The position numbers were made by a program, and so were the translations under genes. DNA of 64,000 nucleotides from Flavobacteria bacterium MS024-2A (lineage in GTDB: Bacteria; Bacteroidota; Bacteroidia; Flavobacteriales; Flavobacteriaceae). The notes under the pieces were generated by a model, which worked only from the letters and a program-made list of their open reading frames with translations, had not been told where the DNA came from and ran no database searches. The stretch spans positions 2,501 through 66,500 of the forward strand of contig CAJJBB010000004.1 in assembly GCA_905182305.1 (NCBI GenBank), read 5' to 3'. Shown here one piece after another: positions 49,215 through 58,445 of this stretch (positions are counted from its first letter, which is position 1; the number at the start of each line of letters is the position of its first letter).

Positions 49215-50009
49215 ATGAAAATAGCAATTATAGGTACTGGAAATTTGGGTTTAAGTATAGCCAAAGGGTTGGTTATTAATAACACCTACACTACTTTATA
49301 TCTAACCAAAAGAAATCTAGATACACTTTCCAATTGGAAAGAATATAAAAATGTAACTCTGACTAAAGATAATTCAAAAGCTTTATCAAACGCAGACATC
49401 ATAATCTTTGCCGTTCAACCCAGTCAGTTTGATGCTATTTTAAATGAAATAAAACCAATCCTTAACGATAAACACGTATTAATTTCCACTATTACAGGTT
49501 ATACAATTGGTCGAATGGAGACCCAGATAGGCAATCAATATCCAATCATAAGAGCAATGCCTAATACTGCAATTTCTGTAGGTAAATCAATGACCTGTCT
49601 CTGTAATAATGTTGTAGGTAAAAAAAGCTTACCCATCGCCGAGGCTATTTTTAACGGCTTAGGCACCACGTTGACTATAGACGAAAATCATATGCAGGCA
49701 GCAACAGTTTTGTGCGCCAGTGGTATTGCGTTTTGGATGCGATTGATTAGAGCAACAACCCAAGGTGGAGTTCAGTTAGGGTTTGATGCAGATGTTGCTT
49801 TACAGATGTCAATGCAAACTGCCATGGGAGCTGCTAGTCTATTAATTGAAACGGGGACACACCCTGAGGAAGAAATTGACCGTGTAACCACTCCCAGAGG
49901 TTGTACCATTACCGGCCTAAATGAAATGGAGCATCAAGGATTAAGCTCATCGCTTATTAAAGGTTTAAATGCCTCATTTGATAAAATTAATGAAATAGCC
50001 AAGCAATAA
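49215..50009 (+). CDS. proC: pyrroline-5-carboxylate reductase
   Basis: 264 residues. The Rossmann N-terminus is IAIIGTGNLGLSIAKGL (3-19). VQPSQFDAIL and RAMPNTAISVGKSMT are the conserved central motifs, and the C-terminal signature is ETGTHPEEEIDRVTTPRGCTITGLNEMEH. It makes proline from pyrroline-5-carboxylate. Its placement among arginine genes ties proline and ornithine/glutamate metabolism together and is a regular feature of flavobacterial arginine clusters. Confidence 0.93.
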   Translation: MKIAIIGTGNLGLSIAKGLVINNTYTTLYLTKRNLDTLSNWKEYKNVTLTKDNSKALSNADIIIFAVQPSQFDAILNEIKPILNDKHVLISTITGYTIGRMETQIGNQYPIIRAMPNTAISVGKSMTCLCNNVVGKKSLPIAEAIFNGLGTTLTIDENHMQAATVLCASGIAFWMRLIRATTQGGVQLGFDADVALQMSMQTAMGAASLLIETGTHPEEEIDRVTTPRGCTITGLNEMEHQGLSSSLIKGLNASFDKINEIAKQ

Positions 50010-50010
50010 C

Positions 50011-51156
50011 ATGAAACTATTCGAGGTTTATCCGTTATATGATGTTACCCCTGTTCGTGCAAAAGATGTATTTGTATATGATGAACATAATAAAGAATAC
50101 CTTGATCTCTATGGAGGCCATGCAGTTATTTCAATTGGACATTCCCATCCTCATTATGTAGAGAGAATAAAACAGCAATTAATGCAAATTGGATTTTATT
50201 CAAATGCCATTCAAAACCCCTTGCAACAAAAGTTGGCAGATGCTATCGGAGAACAATCGTGTCTACATGACTACAAACTGTTTTTATGCAGTACTGGAGC
50301 TGAGGCTATTGAAAATGCTTTAAAACTTGCTTCATTTCACACCAATCGAAAAAAAGTAATTGCTTTCCATAATGCCTTTCATGGAAGAACCTCAGCAGCA
50401 GTAGCCGTTTCAGATAACCCTGGAATAAATGCACCTCTTAATAAACAACAAGAAGTTACCTTTTTACCATTTAATGACGAAAAAGCACTTCATCAAGCAT
50501 TAGCTTCAAAAGAGTATTGTGCTGTTATTTTTGAGGGAATTCAAGGAGTTGGGGGACTGGACCAACCTTCTGAAGAATTCGTTTTTACCATGGAACGTTT
50601 ATGTAAAAAATTTGGTAGTTGTCTAATTGCAGACGAAGTCCAAGCTGGTTTTGGAAGAACGGGTACTTTTTTCTCCTACCAGAAGTACAATATTAGTCCG
50701 CACATTATTACAATGGCTAAAGGAATGGGAAATGGTTTTCCAATTGGAGGTATCCTGGTAGGTCCAAATATTAAGGCCAAATATGGAATGTTAGGAACTA
50801 CCTTTGGAGGAAACCATCTTGCATGTAGTGCATCTTTAGCAGTTTTAGAAGTTTTAGAAGAAGAAAGATTGCAAGAAAAAGCAGTTGTTTTAGAAAATTA
50901 TTTCAGAACAAAAGCTAAAGGGCTACCGCATCTTTTAAAAATAAAAGGAAGAGGTTTAATGCTTGGTTTAGAATTTGATTTTGAAGTAGCAGCGCTCAGA
51001 AAAGAACTTATTTATAACCACAAAATTTTCACAGGGGGAAGTAGTAATAAAAAACTTATTAGAATTTTACCACCTTTGACCATAAAAGAGAAACATTTTG
51101 ATACCTTTTTTGATGCTTTAATAATTGCTTTAAAAAATAAAGACATCAACTATTAA
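50011..51156 (+). CDS. argD: N-acylornithine aminotransferase
   Basis: 381 residues, fold-type I class III PLP aminotransferase. LDLYGGHAVISIGHSHP at the N-terminus, CSTGAEAIENALKLA (phosphate site), FHGRTSAAVAVS, ADEVQAGFGRTG, and the Schiff-base Lys in TMAKGMGNGFPIGG. TFGGNHLACSASLAVL completes the site. It transaminates acylglutamate semialdehyde to acylornithine. Whether it takes acetyl or succinyl substrates cannot be told. 1 bp after proC. Confidence 0.93.
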   Translation: MKLFEVYPLYDVTPVRAKDVFVYDEHNKEYLDLYGGHAVISIGHSHPHYVERIKQQLMQIGFYSNAIQNPLQQKLADAIGEQSCLHDYKLFLCSTGAEAIENALKLASFHTNRKKVIAFHNAFHGRTSAAVAVSDNPGINAPLNKQQEVTFLPFNDEKALHQALASKEYCAVIFEGIQGVGGLDQPSEEFVFTMERLCKKFGSCLIADEVQAGFGRTGTFFSYQKYNISPHIITMAKGMGNGFPIGGILVGPNIKAKYGMLGTTFGGNHLACSASLAVLEVLEEERLQEKAVVLENYFRTKAKGLPHLLKIKGRGLMLGLEFDFEVAALRKELIYNHKIFTGGSSNKKLIRILPPLTIKEKHFDTFFDALIIALKNKDINY

Positions 51157-51165
51157 TCACTATCT

Positions 51166-52113
51166 ATGAGACAATTTTTAACATTAAAGGACCTCCCAAA
51201 TTTAGATGATGCTGTTACAGAATCAATAGAATTAAAAAAAAATCCTTTTCAATTTGAGACTCTTGGAAAAAAGAAAACACTCGGTATGTTGTTTTTTAAT
51301 CCGAGTTTACGTACCCGCTTAAGTACTCAAAAAGCAGCACAACATCTTGGAATACATAATATGATTATGAATTTTTCAAACGAAGCCTGGGCACTAGAAT
51401 TTGAAGATGGAACCCAAATGAATGGATTACGTTCTGAGCACATAAGAGAAGCTGCTGCTGTAGTTTCTCAATATTGTGATATCGTTGCTATAAGAGCTTT
51501 TGCATCTCTAAATGATAAAGAAAGTGATGAAGCAGAAAAAGTATTACAAAATTTTGCTAAGTACGCAAGTATTCCTGTAGTAAATATGGAAAGTGCAACT
51601 GCCCATCCTTTACAAGCTTTAGCAGATGCCATTACAATTAAAGAACATCAAAGTAAAAAAAGACCCAAGATTGTTTTGACTTGGGCACCTCATCCAAAAG
51701 CACTGCCCCATGCAGTCGGAAATTCATTTATTAGAATGACACAACAATTGGATGCTGATTTTGTTATTGCTCAACCCGAAGGTTATGAATTAAATCCAGC
51801 AATTACCAAAAAAACTCCCTTGATTTTCAACCAAGAAGAAGCTTTAAATGATGCAGACTTTGTTTATGCAAAAAACTGGTCTTCTTATTCAGATTATGGG
51901 AAAATATTACGAACCGATCCTCAATGGATGGTAACTAGTGAAAAGATGAAAAAAACAAATAATGCAAAATTCATGCATTGTTTACCAATTCGAAGAAATA
52001 TTGTTGTTTCTGATGATGTACTTGACAGCCCAAATTCATTGGTGATTGAACAAGCAAATAATAGAACCTTTGCTACTCAAGTAGTTTTGAAGAAAATTTT
52101 AGAAAATGGATAA
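51166..52113 (+). CDS. argF': N-acylornithine carbamoyltransferase (AOTCase/SOTCase family)
   Basis: 315 residues. The carbamoyl-phosphate motif is FNPSLRTRLSTQKAA (44-58), not the STRTR of ordinary ornithine transcarbamylase. TAHPLQALADA (HPLQ), WAPHPKALPHAVGNSF and FMHCLPIRRNIVV match the acetyl-/succinyl-ornithine enzymes. The reported specificity switch is Pro90 in the Bacteroides fragilis succinyl enzyme and Glu92 in the Xanthomonas acetyl enzyme. Here the aligned residue, in NGLRSEHIREA, is Ser90 (codon 51433-51435). The acyl group used is therefore open. Overlaps argB by 8 bp. Confidence 0.92.
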   Translation: MRQFLTLKDLPNLDDAVTESIELKKNPFQFETLGKKKTLGMLFFNPSLRTRLSTQKAAQHLGIHNMIMNFSNEAWALEFEDGTQMNGLRSEHIREAAAVVSQYCDIVAIRAFASLNDKESDEAEKVLQNFAKYASIPVVNMESATAHPLQALADAITIKEHQSKKRPKIVLTWAPHPKALPHAVGNSFIRMTQQLDADFVIAQPEGYELNPAITKKTPLIFNQEEALNDADFVYAKNWSSYSDYGKILRTDPQWMVTSEKMKKTNNAKFMHCLPIRRNIVVSDDVLDSPNSLVIEQANNRTFATQVVLKKILENG

Positions 52114-52879
52114 GCTACAGGTAGTTAAAGTAGGAGGTAATGTTATTGAAAATCGTGAATCACTCAATGAATTTTTATTTGATTTTACTAAAATTAGAGG
52201 AGCTAAAATTTTAGTTCATGGCGGCGGAAAAGAAGCTACACAAATGGCACAAAAGCTCAATATTCCAGTTCAAATTATAGAAGGAAGACGTGTAACAGAT
52301 AAGGCAAATTTAGAAATCATTAGCATGTTGTATGCAGGGAAATTAAACAAAACCATTGTTGCTCTATTACAAGCATATAATTGTGATTCCTTGGGACTTA
52401 CGGGTGCAGATGGTAATAGTGTAGTGGCAGAAAAACGATCCTCAAAACCTATTGACTTTGGCTTTGTAGGAGATGTTATTTCTGTGAATTCAGCTCTATT
52501 TAATTTATTATTAAATCAAAAGATAACTCCTGTGTGTTGTGCTATTACTCATGACAAGAATGGTCAATTACTAAACACCAATGCGGACACCATAGCTTCC
52601 GAAATTGCCTCATCAATGTCAGCATATTATGAAGTAACCTTAAGTTATTGTTTTGAAAAAAAAGGAGTACTCAAAAAACTAATGGATGAAGATTCGGTCA
52701 TTCCATCAATCAATTCAAGTCAATACGAACATTTAAAAAAAGAAGGGATTATAAATGAAGGAATGCTACCCAAAATAAAAAATTGCTTTGAAGCTTTGAA
52801 AAAAGGAGTTACTAAGGTGCGAATTGGTAATTCAAAAATGATTACAGAATCTATTGCATATACTCAAATTAAATTATAA
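52106..52879 (+). CDS. argB: N-acylglutamate kinase
   Basis: 257 residues, amino-acid kinase fold. VVKVGGNVIENRESL (6-20) and LVHGGGKEATQMAQKL (about 36-51) bind ATP and substrate. GLTGADGN and NTNADTIASEIA are the further family motifs. It phosphorylates N-acylglutamate in the second pathway step. It lacks the N-terminal extension of arginine-inhibited hexameric kinases, so feedback may act elsewhere. Its TAA overlaps the argE' ATG by one base. Confidence 0.93.
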   Translation: MDKLQVVKVGGNVIENRESLNEFLFDFTKIRGAKILVHGGGKEATQMAQKLNIPVQIIEGRRVTDKANLEIISMLYAGKLNKTIVALLQAYNCDSLGLTGADGNSVVAEKRSSKPIDFGFVGDVISVNSALFNLLLNQKITPVCCAITHDKNGQLLNTNADTIASEIASSMSAYYEVTLSYCFEKKGVLKKLMDEDSVIPSINSSQYEHLKKEGIINEGMLPKIKNCFEALKKGVTKVRIGNSKMITESIAYTQIKL

Positions 52880-53928
52880 TGATTACTCAAAAGGCCATAT
52901 CCCTACTGCAAGATTTAATTCAAATTGAGTCCTTTTCTCAATCAGAGAATAAAACTGCTGATCGAATTGAAACATGGTTTAACGAATATAATATTCCCTT
53001 CTCAAGACAACATAACAACATTTGGTCTACTAATAAAAATTTTAATTCCGAATTACCGACCCTTTTGTTGAATTCACATCATGACACCGTGAGGCCGAAC
53101 AATGGCTATACTCGAGATCCGTTTTCAGCCGATATTATTGAAGGTAAATTATATGGACTGGGGAGTAATGATGCTGGAGGAGCTTTGGTTTCTCTAATTG
53201 CATTATTCACTCATTATTATGCCCATCCTAATCCCAAATATAATTTGCTGATGGCGGCTACTGCAGAAGAAGAGATTGCAGGTGAAAAAAGTTTGAGAGG
53301 ATTATTACAAGACCTACCTAAAATAGATTTAGCTATTATCGGGGAACCAACTTTAATGGATTTAGCAATAGCAGAAAAAGGATTGGTTGTCTTTGAAGTA
53401 ATCATCAAGGGCACCCCTAGTCATGCTGCCCATCCCAACTCAGATAATCCTTTATTAAAAATTCCAGAAGTGATTCAAGCAATCAATTCAATTAAATTTG
53501 ATAAAGTTTCGCCTATTTTAGGACCCGTTAAAGTGACACTGACTCAAATTGATGGGGGAAGTCAACACAATGTAGTTCCATCCCAAGTAAAATTAGTCAT
53601 TGATGTTAGAGTAAATGAATGCTACAGCAATAGTGAAATTGAACAATATATAAAAGCTGTACTTCCATGTGAAGTTAATGCACGTTCATTAAGATTAAAA
53701 AGTTCTTCAATCGATATAAATCATTCTCTAATTCAAGCAGGAATTTCTTTGGGAAAAAAAACATATGGATCACCAACTCTATCAGATCAAGCAGCCTTAG
53801 AATGTCCCTCATTAAAATTAGGCCCCGGTGATTCAACACGTTCCCACTCTGCAGATGAATATATTTATATTAAAGAAATTGAAGATGGCATTACCTTTTA
53901 TATTGAATTATTAAAAAACTTTTTATAA
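52879..53928 (+). CDS. argE': M20 family N-acylcitrulline/acylornithine deacylase
   Basis: 349 residues, M20 metallopeptidase. Zinc motifs: LLNSHHDTVRP (His and catalytic Asp), GLGSNDAGGALVS (bridging Asp), ATAEEEIAGEKS (Glu-Glu), IIGEPT (Glu). A dimerisation domain (about 165-265) and a late His region (GDSTRSHSADEY) follow. In this pathway type the deacylase acts after carbamoylation and releases free citrulline from N-acylcitrulline; the gene order, directly following argB in an AOTCase/SOTCase operon, supports that over classic acetylornithine deacetylase. Confidence 0.88.
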   Translation: MITQKAISLLQDLIQIESFSQSENKTADRIETWFNEYNIPFSRQHNNIWSTNKNFNSELPTLLLNSHHDTVRPNNGYTRDPFSADIIEGKLYGLGSNDAGGALVSLIALFTHYYAHPNPKYNLLMAATAEEEIAGEKSLRGLLQDLPKIDLAIIGEPTLMDLAIAEKGLVVFEVIIKGTPSHAAHPNSDNPLLKIPEVIQAINSIKFDKVSPILGPVKVTLTQIDGGSQHNVVPSQVKLVIDVRVNECYSNSEIEQYIKAVLPCEVNARSLRLKSSSIDINHSLIQAGISLGKKTYGSPTLSDQAALECPSLKLGPGDSTRSHSADEYIYIKEIEDGITFYIELLKNFL

Positions 53929-53929
53929 T

Positions 53930-55210
53930 ATGAAACTCTGGCAAAAAGGGGCTGTAGCCCATGAAAAAGTTGATAAATTTACTGTAGGAAAAGATCGTGA
54001 ATACGATATAGTTTTGGCACAATACGATTGTCAAGCTTCTATAGCTCACGCTAAAATGTTAGCTAAAATTGGATTAATAAGTATCCCAGAATCTGAACAA
54101 TTATGCAAGGTATTAGAGGAGTTAAAAATAGCTGCAGAAACAGGGAATTTCACAATTGAAGATGAATTTGAGGATATGCATTCTAAAATAGAGCATGTAC
54201 TAACTAAAAAACTTGGAGATTTAGGGAAGAAAATTCATACCGCACGTTCTCGAAATGATCAAGTGCTAGTTGCTATGCACCTATACTTAAAAAAAGAATT
54301 GGGAGAAATTAAAACCCAAGTCATTGCATTGTTTGATCTTTTACTTGAATTAGCTGAAAAATATCAAAATAACTTACTCCCAGGTTATACCCATTTACAA
54401 GTTGCCATGCCATCATCTGTGGGAATGTGGTTATCTGCCTATGCCGAAAATCTGATTGATGATTTATATTTTTGGGAAGCTGCCTATAAAATTGCAGATC
54501 AAAATCCTTTAGGAAGTGCTGCAGGTTATGGAAGCGCTTTCCCAATTGACCGTGAATTAACGACAGAATTGTTAGGGTTTGATCAATTAAAAATTAATTC
54601 ACTAGCCGCACAAATGAGTCGTGGAAAATTGGAAAAAAGTACCTCTATCGCATTCTCAAGTATTGGCAATAGCTTAGCAAAATTAAGTATGGATATTTGC
54701 CTGTACATGGGACAAGATTTTAACTTCATCTCCTTTCCTAAAAATTTAACTACAGGCTCTAGTATTATGCCACACAAAAAAAACCCTGATTTGTTTGAAC
54801 TAGTAAGAGGAAAATGCAATAATCTTCAAGCTCTTCCCAACCAATTAGCTTTACTAACCTCTAACTTACCTAGTGGTTATCATAGAGATTTACAATTAGC
54901 TAAAGGACCTGTTATCGGTGCGGTACAAGAATTGAAAGCCTGCATGGACATACTATTGTTTAGTTTGCCCCAACTTGAGGTAACCCAAAATATTACCGAC
55001 CAGAAAAAATATGATTACCTCTTTAGTGTGGATACTCTTAACACAGAAGTTATTGCTGGAAAACCATTCCGAGATGCTTATCGTGAATTGGGTCACACTA
55101 TTGAAAAAGGAGATTTCCTTCCTAATAGAACCATTAATCACTCCCACTTGGGAAGTATTGGTAACCTAGGACTGGAAAAAATTCGTCAAAAAATGGAACG
55201 AATAAAATAA
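53930..55210 (+). CDS. argH: argininosuccinate lyase
   Basis: 426 residues, fumarase/aspartase superfamily. DEFEDMHSKIEHVL and HTARSRNDQVLVAMHLY (about 104-120), PGYTHLQVAMP, and the signature loop GSSIMPHKKNPD carrying the catalytic Ser. It splits argininosuccinate to arginine and fumarate, the last pathway step. Its ATG is 1 bp after the argE' stop and it closes the operon. The stop is 85 bp from the convergent lpdA stop, and no terminator is recognisable there. Confidence 0.95.
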   Translation: MKLWQKGAVAHEKVDKFTVGKDREYDIVLAQYDCQASIAHAKMLAKIGLISIPESEQLCKVLEELKIAAETGNFTIEDEFEDMHSKIEHVLTKKLGDLGKKIHTARSRNDQVLVAMHLYLKKELGEIKTQVIALFDLLLELAEKYQNNLLPGYTHLQVAMPSSVGMWLSAYAENLIDDLYFWEAAYKIADQNPLGSAAGYGSAFPIDRELTTELLGFDQLKINSLAAQMSRGKLEKSTSIAFSSIGNSLAKLSMDICLYMGQDFNFISFPKNLTTGSSIMPHKKNPDLFELVRGKCNNLQALPNQLALLTSNLPSGYHRDLQLAKGPVIGAVQELKACMDILLFSLPQLEVTQNITDQKKYDYLFSVDTLNTEVIAGKPFRDAYRELGHTIEKGDFLPNRTINHSHLGSIGNLGLEKIRQKMERIK

Positions 55211-55295
55211 AAGTTGAATTAATAGATTTTCCTTTTAATCCTATATTTAGTCAAAAAAATAACCTTAAATCAATTACTACTAAGGAAATAGTTAC

Positions 55296-56696
55296 TTAGA
55301 TGTGCAATGCGCGATCTTCAGTAGCAGCTAGAGCTGCCTCTTTTATAGCTTCTGCATAAGTTGGATGCGAATGACTCATCCTAGCAATGTCTTCAGCAGA
55401 TGCTCTAAATTCCATAGCAGTTACCGCCTCAGCGATTAAATCTGCTGCACGTGCACCTATAATATGAACACCCAAGACTTCATCGGTTTGAGTATCTGCA
55501 AGGATTTTCACAAAACCGTCGGTATCCATACTGGCTCGGGCTCGCCCTAAAGCTCTCATAGGAAATTGTCCAGTTTTGTATGAAATACCTGCCTCTTTAA
55601 GCTGCTCTTCTGTTTTTCCTACAGAAGCTACTTCAGGCCATGTATAAATTACATTAGGCACGAGATTATAGTCTATATGTGGCTTTTGTCCTGACAAAAG
55701 TTCCGCAACCATTACACCTTCTTCTTCCGCTTTGTGTGCAAGCATTGGACCTCTTACCACATCACCTATTGCATAAATATTAGTTGCAGTTGTTTGTAAA
55801 TGATCATCAACAGTCACTTGGCCTTTTTCGTTTAATTGAATCCCTGCTGCTTCAGTATTTAAACCGGCAGTATAGGGTTTACGACCTACAGAAACCAGAC
55901 AATAATCACCTTCAAAGTGAACCTCTAACCCTTTTTTGTCTTTTGCAGTTACCTTAACTACATCGCCTTTTCGACTAACTTTATTTACACCATGAGAAAG
56001 GAAAAACTTTACTCCTTGTTTTTTCATGACTTTCATTAGTTCTTTAGACAAACCTGCATCCATTATGGGTGTAATTCTATCTGCATATTCAATGACAGAA
56101 ACCCTGGCGCCTAAACGACAATATACTTGTCCTAATTCAAGTCCAATAACACCACCACCAATAATCACTAAATGTTTTGGTATTTCTTTAAGCTTTAATG
56201 CTTCTGTAGAGGTAATTACCCTTTCTTTATCTAAAGAAATAAAGGGAAGGGTTCCCGGCTTAGAGCCAGTGGCTATAATACTATTTTTAGCCTCAATGAT
56301 TTGGGTATCTTTACCTTCAATTTTTATATGGGTTGCATCAATATAACTTCCCAAGCCTTCGATAATATGAATATTATTTTTATTCATCAAATAATCGATT
56401 CCTTTAGTTGTTTGTTCTACAACTGAAGCTTTACGATCAATCATTTGTTTAAAATTGATTTTAATTTCACCTTCTATTTCAATCCCGTGTTCTGCAAAAT
56501 GTTTTTGGGCATCTTCATAATGATGAGAGGAATCTAAAAGAGATTTTGAAGGAATACATCCAACATTTAAACATGTTCCCCCAAGTGTGCTATATTTTTC
56601 CACAAGCGCTGTTTTCATTCCTAATTGTGCACAGCGTATTGCTGCTACATAACCTCCAGGTCCAGAACCAATAATTGCTACATCATAAACACTCAT
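55296..56696 (-). CDS. lpdA: dihydrolipoyl dehydrogenase (E3)
   Basis: 466-residue FAD flavoprotein; reoxidises dihydrolipoyl groups of 2-oxo acid dehydrogenase and glycine-cleavage complexes with NAD+. IIGSGPGGYVAAIRCAQLG (8-26) binds FAD. The redox disulfide is in GGTCLNVGCIPSK (about 39-51). VIGGGVIGLELG is the NAD-binding fold, and the active-site His-Glu pair is in HSHPTYAEAIKEA near the C-terminus. It is monocistronic, with no complex partners adjacent, and its promoter region contains a palindrome. Confidence 0.96.
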   Translation of the reverse strand: MSVYDVAIIGSGPGGYVAAIRCAQLGMKTALVEKYSTLGGTCLNVGCIPSKSLLDSSHHYEDAQKHFAEHGIEIEGEIKINFKQMIDRKASVVEQTTKGIDYLMNKNNIHIIEGLGSYIDATHIKIEGKDTQIIEAKNSIIATGSKPGTLPFISLDKERVITSTEALKLKEIPKHLVIIGGGVIGLELGQVYCRLGARVSVIEYADRITPIMDAGLSKELMKVMKKQGVKFFLSHGVNKVSRKGDVVKVTAKDKKGLEVHFEGDYCLVSVGRKPYTAGLNTEAAGIQLNEKGQVTVDDHLQTTATNIYAIGDVVRGPMLAHKAEEEGVMVAELLSGQKPHIDYNLVPNVIYTWPEVASVGKTEEQLKEAGISYKTGQFPMRALGRARASMDTDGFVKILADTQTDEVLGVHIIGARAADLIAEAVTAMEFRASAEDIARMSHSHPTYAEAIKEAALAATEDRALHI

Positions 56697-56718
56697 AATC
56701 TAATTCTTTAATTAATTT

Positions 56719-56743
56719 CAAAAGTACAAATGTTTCTTTGTAC
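56719..56743 (-). promoter_or_regulatory. lpdA -7 box overlapped by a palindrome
   Basis: On the minus strand TACTTTTG (56726-56719) is an exact TAnnTTTG, 23 bp before the lpdA ATG. GTACAAA-N6-TTTGTAC (56724-56743), a perfect 7-bp inverted repeat, overlaps it by three bases and covers the upstream side. A repressor dimer could bind there; this is inferred from symmetry alone. Confidence 0.4.
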
Positions 56744-56784
56744 ACCATAATAGCAGAAGAATGGATTTTTATTTTTTTTATTAC

Positions 56785-57000
56785 TTAAAAAGTCCTTGAT
56801 GATTTAATTCTCGAACTCTTTTCACCAAAACCTAATAGAAACTTATAATCCAAAGAAATTATACACCCCCTAAAAATGAATCCTAAAACTCTCAAACTAG
56901 ACCATCGTCCATTATTTAACTCATGATTTTTGGTAATCAGTTTATAAAATCTAAAGTTAATGTCGCATAATACTCCACCATCTGTAGAGTTTTGGGCCAA
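56785..57000 (-). pseudogene. possible 3' gene remnant, 71 codons
   Basis: An open frame from a TTG directly after an in-frame TAA, overlapping the 3' end of the PAP2 gene by 44 bp in another frame and ending at a TAA. The last 50 residues look like real protein (FYKLITKNHELNNG, SSLRVLGFIFRGCIISLDYK, FLLGFGEKSSRIKSSRTF), with a mix of polar and hydrophobic segments unlike the lysine/asparagine noise of AT-rich junk frames. No ATG or family is recognised. It may be the tail of a lost gene. The rest of the 260-bp gap between lpdA and the PAP2 gene shows nothing but the lpdA promoter. Confidence 0.3.
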
Positions 57001-57889
57001 TTAAAAACATTAATATTGCTAAGATATAACCCGCTATCATATCTACAAAATAATGGTATCTTAAATAGAGTGTTGAAATAAATAAAGAAATAGCAAAAGG
57101 CAGAAACAACAACCCAAAAGATCTTTTATACTTAAATGCAAACAATAGAATCAAAAGGATGATTCCATTGTGTAAACTTGGAAAACAATCCCTACGTGTA
57201 AAAGCAGAGATTTGATAATCCATTATAAAAGAAATTTGATCGGAAACGGAACTTCCTGTTAAGGATGTTTCAAATAAATGTGACAAGGTGAATTTTGGTC
57301 CAACTGCAGGGAAAATCACATAACCAATATAACCAATATAAAATGTGAGAATTATAGAAACTGTTGTTTCGCGAAAAGCAGTCATGTCGCCTTTAGCATA
57401 CAACATAAAAGGAAAAAAGAGAACATATATTAAAAACATTCCATATGAAAAATACATAAAGTCTGTCAAATTGGGTGTAATGAATTGCTCAAGATATAAA
57501 GCGGGTTGTATACCTAAGATATATTCATCCCATGCGATTAAATAAGCATCAACATCATTAGGATTAACCAAATGAACCATATCATGCATGTTTGTATAAA
57601 TAGATATGCAAAAAGCAAAAGGAAGGGTTTCTCGAAGAAAATTAAGCAGTACACTAATCCAACGTCCAATTCTAGAATCTTGAAGCGAATTTAAATCTTT
57701 CAACTTGATGATCACTAAAAACAAAAAAAACACAACTAATGTAATAAGAAATCGATCAATATTTGAGGCTCTAAAGCCTTCTTTATCATTAAAGATAATT
57801 AGAAAAAATAGCATTGGAATCAGTAAAACCAAAGCCATGAACTCTTCTAAACGAAGTCTAAAAATAGATTTTATAATTTTATTTTTCAC
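56957..57889 (-). CDS. PAP2 family phosphatase, membrane
   Basis: 310 residues with about six helices. Phosphatase motif pieces: the CFPSLHNGIILLIL stretch (Ser-Leu-His active site) and the distal YLRYHYFVDMIAGYILA (His and Asp). The first motif is weak, in KFTLSHLF or nearby. The arrangement is that of the Aur1/Ipt1-like branch of PAP2 proteins, which transfer or hydrolyse lipid phosphate head groups. Start GTG at 57889; an in-frame ATG at 57838 is the alternative and would trim 17 residues. A diacylglycerol kinase gene is divergent next door. Confidence 0.82.
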   Translation of the reverse strand: MKNKIIKSIFRLRLEEFMALVLLIPMLFFLIIFNDKEGFRASNIDRFLITLVVFFLFLVIIKLKDLNSLQDSRIGRWISVLLNFLRETLPFAFCISIYTNMHDMVHLVNPNDVDAYLIAWDEYILGIQPALYLEQFITPNLTDFMYFSYGMFLIYVLFFPFMLYAKGDMTAFRETTVSIILTFYIGYIGYVIFPAVGPKFTLSHLFETSLTGSSVSDQISFIMDYQISAFTRRDCFPSLHNGIILLILLFAFKYKRSFGLLFLPFAISLFISTLYLRYHYFVDMIAGYILAILMFLIGPKLYRWWSIMRH

Positions 57890-58043
57890 TTCTAATAATC
57901 GAATTTACAAATTAAGCTATAAATTAAATGATATCTCATAATGATAAAATTTGATTGATCTAATAAACCAAATCTATTTTCATAATAATTTACTGTGGTA
58001 TTTGTCTTTTTAAATAATTTTCATCAGATCTTTTAAATAAATT

Positions 58044-58406
58044 ATGAGTAAACCAAAATATTCGTTCATCAAAAATACTAAATACGCACTATCAGGGTTA
58101 AAAGATATGATTCTAACAGAGAAATCCTTTAGGATAGAACTTGTCCTGTTTTTAATTTTAAATTTTATTGTTTTTGTTTTGCCTTTTAAATTTAACTATA
58201 AAATCATACTATCACTATCTCTTTTCATACCTCTATTTTCAGAAATTATCAATAGTGCAATTGAAAGAGTAGTAGATTTATATACTGCTGAATACTACTG
58301 CCACCTCCAAAAAGCTAAAGATATTGGGGCGTTTTTGGTTTTCTTAAGTTTTGTGGTTACAATATTTATATGGACTGTTATTATATCTATTAATTTAAAT
58401 AGCTAA
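58044..58406 (+). CDS. dgkA: diacylglycerol kinase (DgkA type)
   Basis: 120-residue integral membrane protein with three helices. The DgkA active-site string is SEIINSAIERVVDLY (Glu, Asn, Glu at the catalytic positions; about residues 71-85), followed by AKDIGAFLVFLS. It recycles diacylglycerol to phosphatidic acid; some members phosphorylate undecaprenol instead, which sequence alone does not resolve. The ATG at 58044 gives the normal family length. Confidence 0.9.
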   Translation: MSKPKYSFIKNTKYALSGLKDMILTEKSFRIELVLFLILNFIVFVLPFKFNYKIILSLSLFIPLFSEIINSAIERVVDLYTAEYYCHLQKAKDIGAFLVFLSFVVTIFIWTVIISINLNS

Positions 58407-58445
58407 TACTAAAAACTTCATGAAAGTTTGCTTAATAAAATTATT

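Noticed and set aside
55211-55295. Terminator between argH and lpdA
   Set aside because: AT-rich sequence without a convincing stem or T-tract.
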